DNA of 64,000 nucleotides from Pseudanabaena sp. PCC 6802 (GTDB lineage: Bacteria; Cyanobacteriota; Cyanobacteriia; Pseudanabaenales; Pseudanabaenaceae). Below the pieces are notes generated by a model. The model saw nothing but the letters and a program-made list of their open reading frames with translations. It did no database searches and was not told the DNA's origin. The stretch covers positions 317,966 through 381,965 of the forward strand of contig NZ_KB235914.1 of assembly GCF_000332175.1 (NCBI RefSeq), written 5' to 3'. Below are positions 46,137 to 54,407 of this stretch, piece by piece (positions within the stretch are counted from its first letter, which is position 1; each line of letters begins with the position of its first letter). A program made the position numbers and the translations under genes.

Positions 46137-46256
46137 ATGAATATAGCTGTACGAAAGAAGAACTATGTCCCGGATGTACGCCCCTATCTAGGGCAAGCCC
46201 TAGATTTGATTGCCAATAAGTGGCTCGTTGCCGATCTTTACGTTCTTTTAGTCTAA
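46137..46256 (+). pseudogene. Truncated HxlR-family regulator
   Basis: The frame from the ATG at 46137 gives 39 residues, including YVPDVRPYLGQALDLIANKW, the start of an HxlR winged helix (normally about 100-130 residues). It ends at a TAA in the middle of the first helices, and the rest is not found downstream. The dyad upstream is intact. Confidence 0.6.
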
Positions 46257-46328
46257 CTGAAAATTTATTGAAATTAAATAAGTTTTCCCTCAGTTTGGTA
46301 GTCTGAATACAGCCTTCTGCCTAATAGT

Positions 46329-47402
46329 ATGACCTTAACACCTGACCCGATGGAAACCCTCAAACGAAATGCCATGAACCTCATACTATGGGTTATGGCT
46401 TTAGGTGGAGCGATCGCTACGCTGCTTCATCTACTTGAGGGCAAAGCTCATATTATTTCATTAATACTTCCCCCCATGACAGTTGTCGTTTGCCTGAGTC
46501 TCTTGCTATATCTCAATAGATATCCTCAGGCTATCTATCTGACTATAAAGATCGCTTTGGGGTGGGTTGGTTTTATTATCTTATTCCCAGAATATTTTTT
46601 TGTAATTGAAGCCTTAGTAAATCCTGAGAAGAAGTTAGTTGATATTTTGCCACCGATTACTTCAGGAATTTTTCTCCTCACGACAGGCATGGTTGTTTTC
46701 TTGCGATCGCGCAGTTTAGCTAGACAAGCGTTTTGGCTTTGGATAGTTACTGCAGCCCCTGTTGTGAGCTACCTAATATTTCACCCCCAAGAATTACAAA
46801 CACCTAGAGGCATGGATCTAATGCTCGCGCTCGCACCTGCGATGGCAATTAATCTATCCTTAATTCTATTTTACGTGCGGCTACAGGATGCTATTGATAA
46901 ACTGCACATTGAGCGATTGCATCTTACAGAAGTTTCAGAGAAAGATGCGCTCACTAAAGCTTTTAATCGAGGAGCTGGAGAGCGCATATTGCAAACCCTT
47001 ATAGATAAACCAGCCCAGAAGATTGGTATTATTCTATGCGATATCGATCGCTTTAAACGAATTAACGATACATACGGTCATTTATTGGGCGATCGCGTGC
47101 TTCAGCTATTTGCTCAATCTTGTCAAGCTAACTTGCGCAAGCAGGATACTCTGATTCGGTGGGGTGGGGAGGAATTCCTGATCGTGGTGTCGGGAGATGA
47201 TGAGCTAGAGCTAGAACAATTGGCAGAACGTTTGCGGCAGGTCATCGCCGAGTTGCAAATACCCGAAGTGGGGAAAATCACCGCTTCATTTGGGATTGCC
47301 TCCCTAAGATCGCAGGAAAATATTATCGATCTATTCGCGCGGGCAGATCGGGCACTCTATCAAGCTAAAGGGCTAGGCAGAGATCGAGTAGTTCGATCGT
47401 AA
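46329..47402 (+). CDS. Membrane diguanylate cyclase (GGDEF)
   Basis: The protein has 357 residues with an ATG at 46329. About six membrane segments cover residues 20-185. The catalytic domain has GGEEF at 279-283, and the inhibitory I-site RKQD lies at 270-273 with the usual five-residue spacing. It makes cyclic di-GMP and should be subject to product inhibition. The membrane part carries no recognised sensor domain. It is followed directly by a repeat element at 47404. The PAS-EAL gene at 63024 is the opposing activity in this window. Confidence 0.9.
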   Translation: MTLTPDPMETLKRNAMNLILWVMALGGAIATLLHLLEGKAHIISLILPPMTVVVCLSLLLYLNRYPQAIYLTIKIALGWVGFIILFPEYFFVIEALVNPEKKLVDILPPITSGIFLLTTGMVVFLRSRSLARQAFWLWIVTAAPVVSYLIFHPQELQTPRGMDLMLALAPAMAINLSLILFYVRLQDAIDKLHIERLHLTEVSEKDALTKAFNRGAGERILQTLIDKPAQKIGIILCDIDRFKRINDTYGHLLGDRVLQLFAQSCQANLRKQDTLIRWGGEEFLIVVSGDDELELEQLAERLRQVIAELQIPEVGKITASFGIASLRSQENIIDLFARADRALYQAKGLGRDRVVRS

Positions 47403-47403
47403 A

Positions 47404-47517
47404 CATAGCCGTAGACAGATCTGTTAGGACAGGGGGTGTGGGGGCTGCGCCCCCACGCAGGGGTTCCACCCCTGCACCCCGTCCTAAGCCTATTGGCTAT
47501 AGCTATACTAAATTTAT
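47404..47517. repeat. Double-hairpin repeat element 5 (inverted orientation)
   Basis: The element reads CATAGCC...GTGGGGGCTGCGCCCCCAC...AGGGGTTCCACCCCT...GGCTATAGCTATA. It is the reverse orientation of the elements at 38298 and 39961. It begins two bases after the diguanylate cyclase stop. Confidence 0.85.
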
Positions 47518-47579
47518 GTTAAAAGTGGGCAATATTTAGTTAGGAATCCTACCACATAATTTTGCAGGGAGAATAACGT

Positions 47580-47996
47580 ATGTTGAATATGAGCGATCCT
47601 GGTCTTCAGACCGAGATGCAAACTGGGCTTCAGGAATTGATCGAATTGCAAGGGGCGCTAGTCGTAGCACTGGGGAATTGGCGAACTGGACAATGCTTTG
47701 CGCAGAAAGGGATAGACAGTCCCTTATTCCCAAACTCCAAAATCGGATTGGCTGTGGAAGGCAATGCTAAAGTCATTCAGGCAAAGATGCAGGTGTCCCA
47801 GGCATTAAAATTTCAAGATAAAATCGATCAAATCTTAATTGCTCTTTCTACTCAGTGGCACCTTATGAAGGTTCTGTCCGCAGATGGCTATTTTATCTAT
47901 ATAGCTCTAGAACGTGCATCCTCTAATATGGCAGTTGCTGGGTTCAAGTTAATGCAGCTTGACAAGAAGATATCGCCACTGCTCAACTCAAACTAG
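47580..47996 (+). CDS. Small soluble protein, possibly roadblock/LC7-like
   Basis: The protein has 138 residues with an ATG at 47580 behind AGGGAG. The pattern LQELIELQGALVVALGNWRTGQCFAQKG then IDQILIALSTQWHLMKVLSADGYFIYIALER suggests the alpha/beta fold of roadblock/LC7 proteins, which accompany small GTPases. The match is weak and rests on secondary-structure rhythm, so the family is uncertain. Confidence 0.6.
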   Translation: MLNMSDPGLQTEMQTGLQELIELQGALVVALGNWRTGQCFAQKGIDSPLFPNSKIGLAVEGNAKVIQAKMQVSQALKFQDKIDQILIALSTQWHLMKVLSADGYFIYIALERASSNMAVAGFKLMQLDKKISPLLNSN

Positions 47997-48023
47997 GATA
48001 GCAAACCTGCCATCTTCCTTCTA

Positions 48024-50552
48024 CTATGTATCAATGCTGATGGCAATTTGCTTGGGAGATAGATATGGATACGGAATTTTTCCTTCCTGCTCTAACTTCT
48101 TGTTTCTTTCATCAATTTCTGCTGCGATCGCATTGAGTTTTGCAATAAACGCAGCATGAATCTCGGGAAAGAAATTCTCCTCTAACGGTAAGTTAGATAA
48201 AGGATGCAGAGAAGGAGTTGAGAGGAAATTGGAGAAAAAGACTTGGAAGTGAGCAGTTGCAAAGCTTTGCAAGGAACTCAAAATGTATTCCATAGTAATA
48301 TCACCCTCAGTGTCGGGCATGCCCTTAAACATAACATTGGGACGACCGGGGACGTATCCCAGGTATTGATACTGGGAGAAATTGATCGCCGAATGTTGGG
48401 CGCTGGCAAGGAAGATAATGTTGGTGAGCGCGTTCGCAAGCAAGGCGCGGGTTGTAATAGTAGCAGGGAAGCCAGGTACTGCTGCCTTTTTGGGATCTGC
48501 GGTTTCGGCAGCCCAAGCCTGGATATCCTTATCTGCTGCTACAGCAGCGTCGTTTGCATATACAGTTTCTACGACATTACCAACATACTCAGATAAGGCA
48601 TTCCAAATCTTGAACCCATCGTCGCGGAAGAAGAAATCTTCTACCCCATCCGAGCCGCGTTCGTCGAATCCTCGTTCTAAAAGCTGTTGGGGGAAACTCA
48701 TCCCGAAAAAGTCCCATCGTCTCCATGCCTTCAGCACTAGCTGTAACCCTCCTGCGGTACCTGTGGCAAAGGTGCGATCGGTAAATGGAACGACTTTGGA
48801 GATCAGAGTTTGACGAGCTAGATAGTTAATCCCGATTGTCTCTTGTAAGTGAGGTTTCAGAAGCTTGGCTATAGGGTGCTCCGTGGGCAGGGCATTGTGA
48901 TGGCTGATGGCAAAGGGTTCTACCGCCAGATGCGTCAAGCCTAAATGAACGACAAACTGGTGAAATTGATCGTCAGCGCAGGCTGTATGAATCTTAGCGA
49001 ACAGATATCTATGCGGATGCGGAGAGCTAGGGGTGTAAACTTCATTTTGGCGGTCTTTATAACGGGTTAGCTGTATGCCGACCATATTCAGGCGAGACTT
49101 CCCACCTTCTAGTAGTTCTCGGAATACCAACACAAAGGGAGCGTAAAACACCTTACCTTGCAGTTGGGGAACGTCCTCTATATCGGCGTAATCCAGCATG
49201 AACAAGCGCTTTTCCGCGATCAACTCGGGAATTGTTTTCCCTTGAGCGGTCAGACTGAGCATATCCTTCGGGATCGCCGCTGCGTCTTTGCAAAGGGTAA
49301 TGTACATCGGGTTTACCCCTTGAATCATTTGGCGACAGAATTCGACATCATCTTGCCAAATTTTGGGGATTTGGATGGGAGAGGTAATCCATTTATCATA
49401 ATATGCTGTCCAGGGATCTCCGCCTGCTTGAACGGTTTGCTGCAACCTTTGAAAAAATCCGATCTCGGAATAAACATACTCGGCAATCCGCTTGGCAAAT
49501 AATCCCAACTTTTCGGGAGGAAGTTCCTGTGTAGGCGGTAAACCCTTAACCAGGGGAGGGAATTCTTCTAGGGGTAGATCGGGTGCATCCGTACGACGGG
49601 GATATTTCAGATATTCATACTTTTGTGCTTCTCCCAATGCCTGCTGCTGCATTATTAGTAGAGCCTGGTTTTTGATATCTTCCAGTACTTGCTGCAAGAA
49701 AGCGATCGCTTCTTCCTGCTCCATTTCTTTTGTGGGTGGAAGTTTCTTTCCCGAGTCAAGCGTTAGCAGTAAAGAGATGGTGACCTCTCCTCGATCTACA
49801 CCCTGGAGCTTGAGAGTTTTTCTCGCTGACTGCCCGGACACCAGATCGTGGATATCAACTTCGGCATGACCCATAAAATCATCCCTACCGAGTTTTGCAT
49901 CCCAAACGCTCAACTGGAGCTTACCTTCAGTAGTTTTGACATCAAAAGAGAACTTCTCTTGCCATAGTGGATCGAAGGTGTTAAGGCAGACCTTTGATTT
50001 TTGTGGTTTCCCTTCATCAAAAACAATTACGACGTAAGGATCGGTAAAGAACAAACTAGTTTTGATCAGATCGATCCCGTTAATCAGATCGACTTCTAGT
50101 TTTCCTATATTTGGATGGAAATAGCTATCTAGAAAAGCGATCGCTTCGGTGTAGGCTTGTTCCTGAGCGCTGGCGATCGTGCCAGCAAAAGCTTGACTGA
50201 CATCAACTACAGCCGACCAATGGACGACAGTTTCCGTGTCACTTTTGGCAGACATTTCTACCGTGGTCAGGATGCTCTTCAGTGTGGGTATAGAAGGTTT
50301 TGCTTCCACCAGGGAATACTGCAATACGTGTTTCTGGTCGTCGCGAACTTCGAGACGCTCTTTGTATTCTCGTCCCGTGAGAGTTTTAAAAGAGCGCACA
50401 GCTCCTACTTCGTCTTTGCCAGGCGGTTCGAGTTGCATCCATTCATAAATGTGCCACCACTTCATGTTTTCTGCACCAAATGGTTTGAATAGCTCCCATA
50501 CCTTATCAATTGGTGCTCGGACGATACCCGTGACATTTGCGCCACTGCTCAT
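48024..50552 (-). CDS. Lipoxygenase with N-terminal SRPBCC and C2 domains
   Basis: The protein has 842 residues with an ATG at 50552 behind GGAG. Residues 1-150 form an SRPBCC (Bet v1-like) domain, residues about 150-275 a C2 domain (LEVDLINGIDLIK, SDPYVV-like, FMGHAEVDIHDL), and the rest a lipoxygenase. Iron ligands are in place: H536 and H541 (HxxxxH), H720 and N724 (QHSAIN). The protein ends ISIDT: the usual C-terminal isoleucine (I840) is followed by D841 and T842, so the terminal carboxylate ligand is displaced. It should oxygenate polyunsaturated fatty acids to hydroperoxides if this end still works. It is the last gene of a three-gene operon. Confidence 0.88.
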   Translation of the reverse strand: MSSGANVTGIVRAPIDKVWELFKPFGAENMKWWHIYEWMQLEPPGKDEVGAVRSFKTLTGREYKERLEVRDDQKHVLQYSLVEAKPSIPTLKSILTTVEMSAKSDTETVVHWSAVVDVSQAFAGTIASAQEQAYTEAIAFLDSYFHPNIGKLEVDLINGIDLIKTSLFFTDPYVVIVFDEGKPQKSKVCLNTFDPLWQEKFSFDVKTTEGKLQLSVWDAKLGRDDFMGHAEVDIHDLVSGQSARKTLKLQGVDRGEVTISLLLTLDSGKKLPPTKEMEQEEAIAFLQQVLEDIKNQALLIMQQQALGEAQKYEYLKYPRRTDAPDLPLEEFPPLVKGLPPTQELPPEKLGLFAKRIAEYVYSEIGFFQRLQQTVQAGGDPWTAYYDKWITSPIQIPKIWQDDVEFCRQMIQGVNPMYITLCKDAAAIPKDMLSLTAQGKTIPELIAEKRLFMLDYADIEDVPQLQGKVFYAPFVLVFRELLEGGKSRLNMVGIQLTRYKDRQNEVYTPSSPHPHRYLFAKIHTACADDQFHQFVVHLGLTHLAVEPFAISHHNALPTEHPIAKLLKPHLQETIGINYLARQTLISKVVPFTDRTFATGTAGGLQLVLKAWRRWDFFGMSFPQQLLERGFDERGSDGVEDFFFRDDGFKIWNALSEYVGNVVETVYANDAAVAADKDIQAWAAETADPKKAAVPGFPATITTRALLANALTNIIFLASAQHSAINFSQYQYLGYVPGRPNVMFKGMPDTEGDITMEYILSSLQSFATAHFQVFFSNFLSTPSLHPLSNLPLEENFFPEIHAAFIAKLNAIAAEIDERNKKLEQEGKIPYPYLSPKQIAISIDT

Positions 50553-50573
50553 GATATTTCTCCGTAATTTGTG

Positions 50574-51488
50574 CTAATTTTGGTTGTCAAATTTCGATTT
50601 AAACCATGCAAGCCGTGCATTGAAAATCTGCTCGATTTCTGTTTTGACTTGCTGGGGATCCTTGCCTTCAACTGGGATGAAGACATTGTCATAGTTTACC
50701 CGTGTAGTAGTTGCATTTATCTCAGTCAGCTTAACCGTACCCCTGTAAAGGCTCACGGGCATCCCACTCTGAGTCACCTGGTAGACTAACGTACGCTCGG
50801 CATCGTCAGCGTATACGAGTTGCTCTTCCACAACATTATTATTTGGGAAGATAACCTGCCTCCCACCCACAGGAATCATTTTGACATCTGTGGCGTACTG
50901 AACCCATGAAACATCTTCCCAATTGCCAATCACACTCCATAGCTTAGCGGCTGGGCAGTTAACCTCAAGCTCAAAAGCACATCTCAAACCATCCCTCTGA
51001 AGCACGAAATTATTAATTTCATCAATCCGCTGCGGTTGTGCCGAGTTAGCCATAACCTGGAGGATCTGAGTTCGCTCTTCCGGAGTCTTACCCTGTAGGG
51101 CAAAGTCAATAGTCAGCGTTACTTCTGCACCCTTTTCTGCCTCATAAACCCTGGCAGTAGCCTCATAGAACGAAAAGACTGAATTGGGTTCCGGTATATT
51201 GATTTTCCAAATATATTTTTCGGTATCGTAAACGATGAGGGTTTCCCTTGTTACAGAACCTTTATACTCAAATCGAATAGTAGCTCCTACACCATTAGTT
51301 GGCTTGCCATTGTCAGTTTCCAGGGTTGTGTCTGGATGTCCGCTGAGAGCTTGCTGTAAGGTGAGATAGTCTTCAAAAGCAGACCAAAATTGCTTTGCTG
51401 ATAGTGAGGTTGGGTTAATACTCGTGCGAGAGAGGCGCTTCCCAGAAGCTAGGTACTCAACTTCAACAGGGCTGAAGAATAAAGGCAT
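50574..51488 (-). CDS. Double SRPBCC-domain protein of the lipoxygenase operon
   Basis: The protein has 304 residues with an ATG at 51488. Two SRPBCC (START-like) domains follow one another: about residues 1-160 (KQFWSAFEDY, ATIRFEYKGSVTRETLIVYD) and 170-304 (ELEVNCPAAKLWSVIGNWEDVSWV, LVYADDAERTLVYQVTQSG). Such domains bind hydrophobic ligands; several are cyclases or lipid carriers. It lies 21 bp upstream of the lipoxygenase gene and 41 bp after the hydrolase gene, so a role in passing or converting the lipid product is likely but inferred. No HIP1 octamer is seen in this gene. Confidence 0.8.
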   Translation of the reverse strand: MPLFFSPVEVEYLASGKRLSRTSINPTSLSAKQFWSAFEDYLTLQQALSGHPDTTLETDNGKPTNGVGATIRFEYKGSVTRETLIVYDTEKYIWKINIPEPNSVFSFYEATARVYEAEKGAEVTLTIDFALQGKTPEERTQILQVMANSAQPQRIDEINNFVLQRDGLRCAFELEVNCPAAKLWSVIGNWEDVSWVQYATDVKMIPVGGRQVIFPNNNVVEEQLVYADDAERTLVYQVTQSGMPVSLYRGTVKLTEINATTTRVNYDNVFIPVEGKDPQQVKTEIEQIFNARLAWFKSKFDNQN

Positions 51489-51529
51489 GATAATTTCTCC
51501 TTATATTATAACTTTAACAATGTTGTTCC

Positions 51530-52447
51530 CTATGCTGAAGTCGAGCTAATGATAACCTCAGCTATTTTCTTCGCTACTGCTTGACTGTGCCAGTAGCTGT
51601 CGTGTGCCGTGCCGCCTTGCACTAAAGCTAGTGGATTCTGACTAATTAATCTAAACAAGAGGCTGGTATTACGAGTGATGATATCTTCCACTTCAATAAA
51701 CTCACCGCTGCTATCGACCAGATCGGGTAGTAAGGGCGCGATGGGGAAGGCGATCGGATCGCCTGGATTCACAAAATTACACCAGCGTAATTTCTTGCCG
51801 CCGCGTTCTTCTTTGAGCCTGGATAATAGTTCCTCTAAGTGAGGAGTGATGTCATGGGTCGATCCATCTACATTCATCAGATAGAACAAAACAATTGGCG
51901 AACCCATTGTATAAACGCTGGCTAAGCGTATACCTTCATGCCGATTAGATCCCATGCCAAAAATTGCATTCCTGACTGTTTCAATGAAGGCATGACCGGG
52001 TGCATCCTCTTCATCCCAACGATCGGAAAATAACGCATCGAATAGAATAATCGTACCCCAACTGTGGGTGACCAGGTGCAATCGGTCTTCTTTTGCGTTG
52101 CATTTTGTGAGGGCTTGTATTGCCTGCTCGCTAATGGCCTTTATTACGGCAGACCCCATGTGACGGCTGATATAGAGAGCAGCGTCACCGACAAAGCGCA
52201 GCATCGGCCCCTCGCGAAATTTTCTAAACCATACCCTGTCCCAGACCGGAGACTTTTGTATTTGCTTCAACAGGCGATCGTCAGCTTTTTCTCCTATGTC
52301 ACCCCAGTAGAGAGGAACGAATCTAACTGTGCGATTGGGTTCTAAATGCTGTTTGAGCATTTGAGTCATTTCATCGGCGTAGTTGGGTTGAACTCCCTCA
52401 TCACGGGTATTCAAGCCGTGGATGAATATAATATAGTCGGTTGCCAT
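51530..52447 (-). CDS. Alpha/beta hydrolase (lipase-like), first gene of the lipoxygenase operon
   Basis: The protein has 305 residues with an ATG at 52447. It shows an oxyanion HGLN at 10-13 and the nucleophile elbow THSWGT with S129. A late His (HDSYWHSQ near residue 283) can complete the triad, with an acid in between. It has no signal peptide, so it is cytoplasmic. As the first gene before a double SRPBCC protein and a lipoxygenase, it could release fatty acid from membrane lipid. That role is inference; proteins of this build also act on other esters. Confidence 0.8.
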   Translation of the reverse strand: MATDYIIFIHGLNTRDEGVQPNYADEMTQMLKQHLEPNRTVRFVPLYWGDIGEKADDRLLKQIQKSPVWDRVWFRKFREGPMLRFVGDAALYISRHMGSAVIKAISEQAIQALTKCNAKEDRLHLVTHSWGTIILFDALFSDRWDEEDAPGHAFIETVRNAIFGMGSNRHEGIRLASVYTMGSPIVLFYLMNVDGSTHDITPHLEELLSRLKEERGGKKLRWCNFVNPGDPIAFPIAPLLPDLVDSSGEFIEVEDIITRNTSLLFRLISQNPLALVQGGTAHDSYWHSQAVAKKIAEVIISSTSA

Positions 52448-52630
52448 ATTAGCGTCTCGTGTTTATTTCAGAAGGAATCTATTGATTGTCTACCTGAAAA
52501 TTCAAACTCAGCAAAACAGTCTGAAAGATGCAATTTCAACTCTCATTTAAGACTGATGTCTTTCTCTCCTGAGCGTTAGGAATGCGATTTCAGAGACAAG
52601 AGTGAAATATCGCAATCAAATCTCTGGCTT

Positions 52631-52745
52631 TATAGCGCTTTTCAATTGAGAAAGGGATTTAGTTTATGGGGTGAAGTGGTTCCACCCTTTCTTGGGGGCA
52701 ACGCCCCCACCCCCCCTTCTATTTTTCATCTAAAAACCGCTATAG
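52631..52745. repeat. Double-hairpin repeat element 6 (TATAGCG ends)
   Basis: Left end TATAGCGCTTTTCAATTGAG, inner GGTTCCACC and GGGGGCAACGCCCCC, right end AAAAACCGCTATA. It belongs to the TATAGCGG subfamily. Confidence 0.85.
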
Positions 52746-52827
52746 TAAAAAAGCCTGCTTAGGCATCATCAACCTGCTTGAAAGATATCTAGAGCGTGTA
52801 GGGACTAGATGTTGTCACTGTATAGAT

Positions 52828-52914
52828 TTACAAAATAACATTAAGTATTTTGCATTGTAATTTTTTACAAATATTTCTTACAAAGATCTTACACACCTAT
52901 TCTAATTTCTTACA
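52828..52914. promoter_or_regulatory. Cluster of TTACA words
   Basis: TTACA occurs at 52828, 52865, 52878, 52889 and 52910, with steps of 13, 11 and 21 bp for the last four. RpaB-type HLR1 sites are pairs of TTACA-like words; these spacings are only approximate matches. Regulation by light stress is therefore a guess. Confidence 0.3.
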
Positions 52915-53258
52915 CAGCCCCCTATCATACTAAGCATAAATCTCCCAGATAAATATTATTCTGACAAAATCTTAACTATGTCTTTAGATATCTCTTTTAC
53001 CTTTATAACTTTTATAAATTTACAATTTGATTCTTCAACTACGATTTTGAAGCACAACTTAAACGTAGCTCGTGTTACCAAATTGTGTCAATGGTAAAAA
53101 GTGTGAAAATGTGTGATCCTTGTGCGATCCTTGTGTGACCTAATGTTGACCTGGTTATATCCCCACTGTCGCATTGAATCTTGCCACGTAGACACTGGTG
53201 TGTTTCCCATATCTATACTTGATGGTGGTTTACTACGATCGAGTGCTTCGATCTAACT

Positions 53259-54236
53259 CTATCCCGATGCGTTTTTATACAATGATGCCACGTATTGTTC
53301 GTAGCCGTTGTAGATTAGCGTACGCCGTCTTTCACCCGTACCTAGCATGTGCTCTGTGGATTGAGACCAACGGGGATGCGGCACGTTGGGATTGACATTA
53401 GCCTGAAAGTCATACTCGTTACTGACCAGCGTGTTCCAGAAAGTAGCTGGTTGCGTATCCGTGAACTCAATGCGATCGATTGACTTGATACTCTTAAATC
53501 CATACTTCCACGGCACGACCAGGCGGATTGGCGCGCCATGCTGCTTGGGTAGTTCGTGCCCGTAGATACCCACAACCAGTAAGGTAAGCTCGTTCATGGC
53601 TTCCGCCATCGTCAAGCCCTCCGTGTACGGCCAGGGATAGCTTTGCAAATCCTGGCGCGGTACCTCCTTGGGGCGAAAGAATGTCGTCATTTTCACAAAC
53701 TTTGCCTGCGGCTTTGGTTCGACTAGATCGATTAATGCTTTCATCGGAAACCCAATCCAGGGAACCGCCATTGCCCAAGTTTCTACACAACGATGTCGGT
53801 AGAGGCGCTCTTCGATAGGCATTTTGCGAATCAGATCCTCGATCGCAATTTTCTGTGGTTTTGCCACCAAACCGGATATTTCAACCGTCCAGGGCGAAGT
53901 TTGCCATCCGTCAACGTACCGCCAAACCTCCTTGCCGCCGCTGAATTCGTAAAAGTTGTTGTATGTAGCAGCAACATACTCCTCCGTCAGGGGGCGATCG
54001 AGGCTAAAGCGAGGGTTACGGGTGGCGCTAATTGGCTGGAGATTTGCTTGCTTCAAGTTTTGCTGTACTGCCTCTTTTCTCTCAGTGCCTGAGGTACAGC
54101 CAGAGATGAGGGTCACAGCACCAATGCTTGCTAGACCCAGCTTTTGCACGAATCTACGACGATTCATAAACACCGACTCTGGCGTAGCTTCATTTTCTGG
54201 GATAAACCAGTCGGGCAGAATTTTGAACAAAACCAT
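53259..54236 (-). CDS. msrP: MsrP-type molybdopterin protein-methionine-sulfoxide reductase
   Basis: The protein has 325 residues with an ATG at 54236. The leader carries RRRF at residues 26-29 followed by a hydrophobic stretch and GC, a twin-arginine signal. The Moco-binding cysteine is C150 (YRHRCVETWAM). Segments such as PWKYGFKSIKSIDRIEF are typical of MsrP/YedY. It repairs oxidised methionine outside the cytoplasm. The guanylyltransferase MobA may not be needed, since MsrP uses molybdopterin without GMP. No msrQ gene is adjacent. Confidence 0.92.
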   Translation of the reverse strand: MVLFKILPDWFIPENEATPESVFMNRRRFVQKLGLASIGAVTLISGCTSGTERKEAVQQNLKQANLQPISATRNPRFSLDRPLTEEYVAATYNNFYEFSGGKEVWRYVDGWQTSPWTVEISGLVAKPQKIAIEDLIRKMPIEERLYRHRCVETWAMAVPWIGFPMKALIDLVEPKPQAKFVKMTTFFRPKEVPRQDLQSYPWPYTEGLTMAEAMNELTLLVVGIYGHELPKQHGAPIRLVVPWKYGFKSIKSIDRIEFTDTQPATFWNTLVSNEYDFQANVNPNVPHPRWSQSTEHMLGTGERRRTLIYNGYEQYVASLYKNASG

Positions 54237-54286
54237 AGGTAAAAACCGGCGATCGCTAATTCTAGTATGCCTGCAAAGCAGCCAAT

Positions 54287-54399
54287 TATCGCGTTTTTCA
54301 ATTGAGAACAGGTTTTATTGATGGGGTGAAGGGGTAGAACCCCTTCTTGGGGGCAACGCCCCCAACCCCCCTACTCTTTCCGATCTGAAAACCGCTATA
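54287..54399. repeat. Double-hairpin repeat element 7
   Basis: Left end TATCGCGTTTTTCAATTGAG, inner AGGGGTAGAACCCCT and GGGGGCAACGCCCCC, right end AAAACCGCTATA. It lies between msrP and the SH3-like gene. Confidence 0.85.
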
Positions 54400-54407
54400 T
54401 CGCCGTA

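Larger units (their letters stand above)
52448..53258. promoter_or_regulatory. 811-bp upstream region of the lipoxygenase operon
   Basis: No gene is seen. The stretch contains repeat element 6 (52631-52745), a cluster of TTACA words at 52828-52914, an AT-rich part (52830-53060) and GTGTGA direct repeats near 53098-53140. The operon promoter must lie here, since the only other gene, msrP, runs toward it from the far side. Confidence 0.6.

Noticed and set aside
52448-53258. A CRISPR array in the long AT-rich gap
   Set aside because: No regularly spaced repeats of 25-40 bp; only short words recur.
53198-53395. Short frame upstream of and overlapping msrP
   Set aside because: Antisense to the msrP C-terminus without supporting features.
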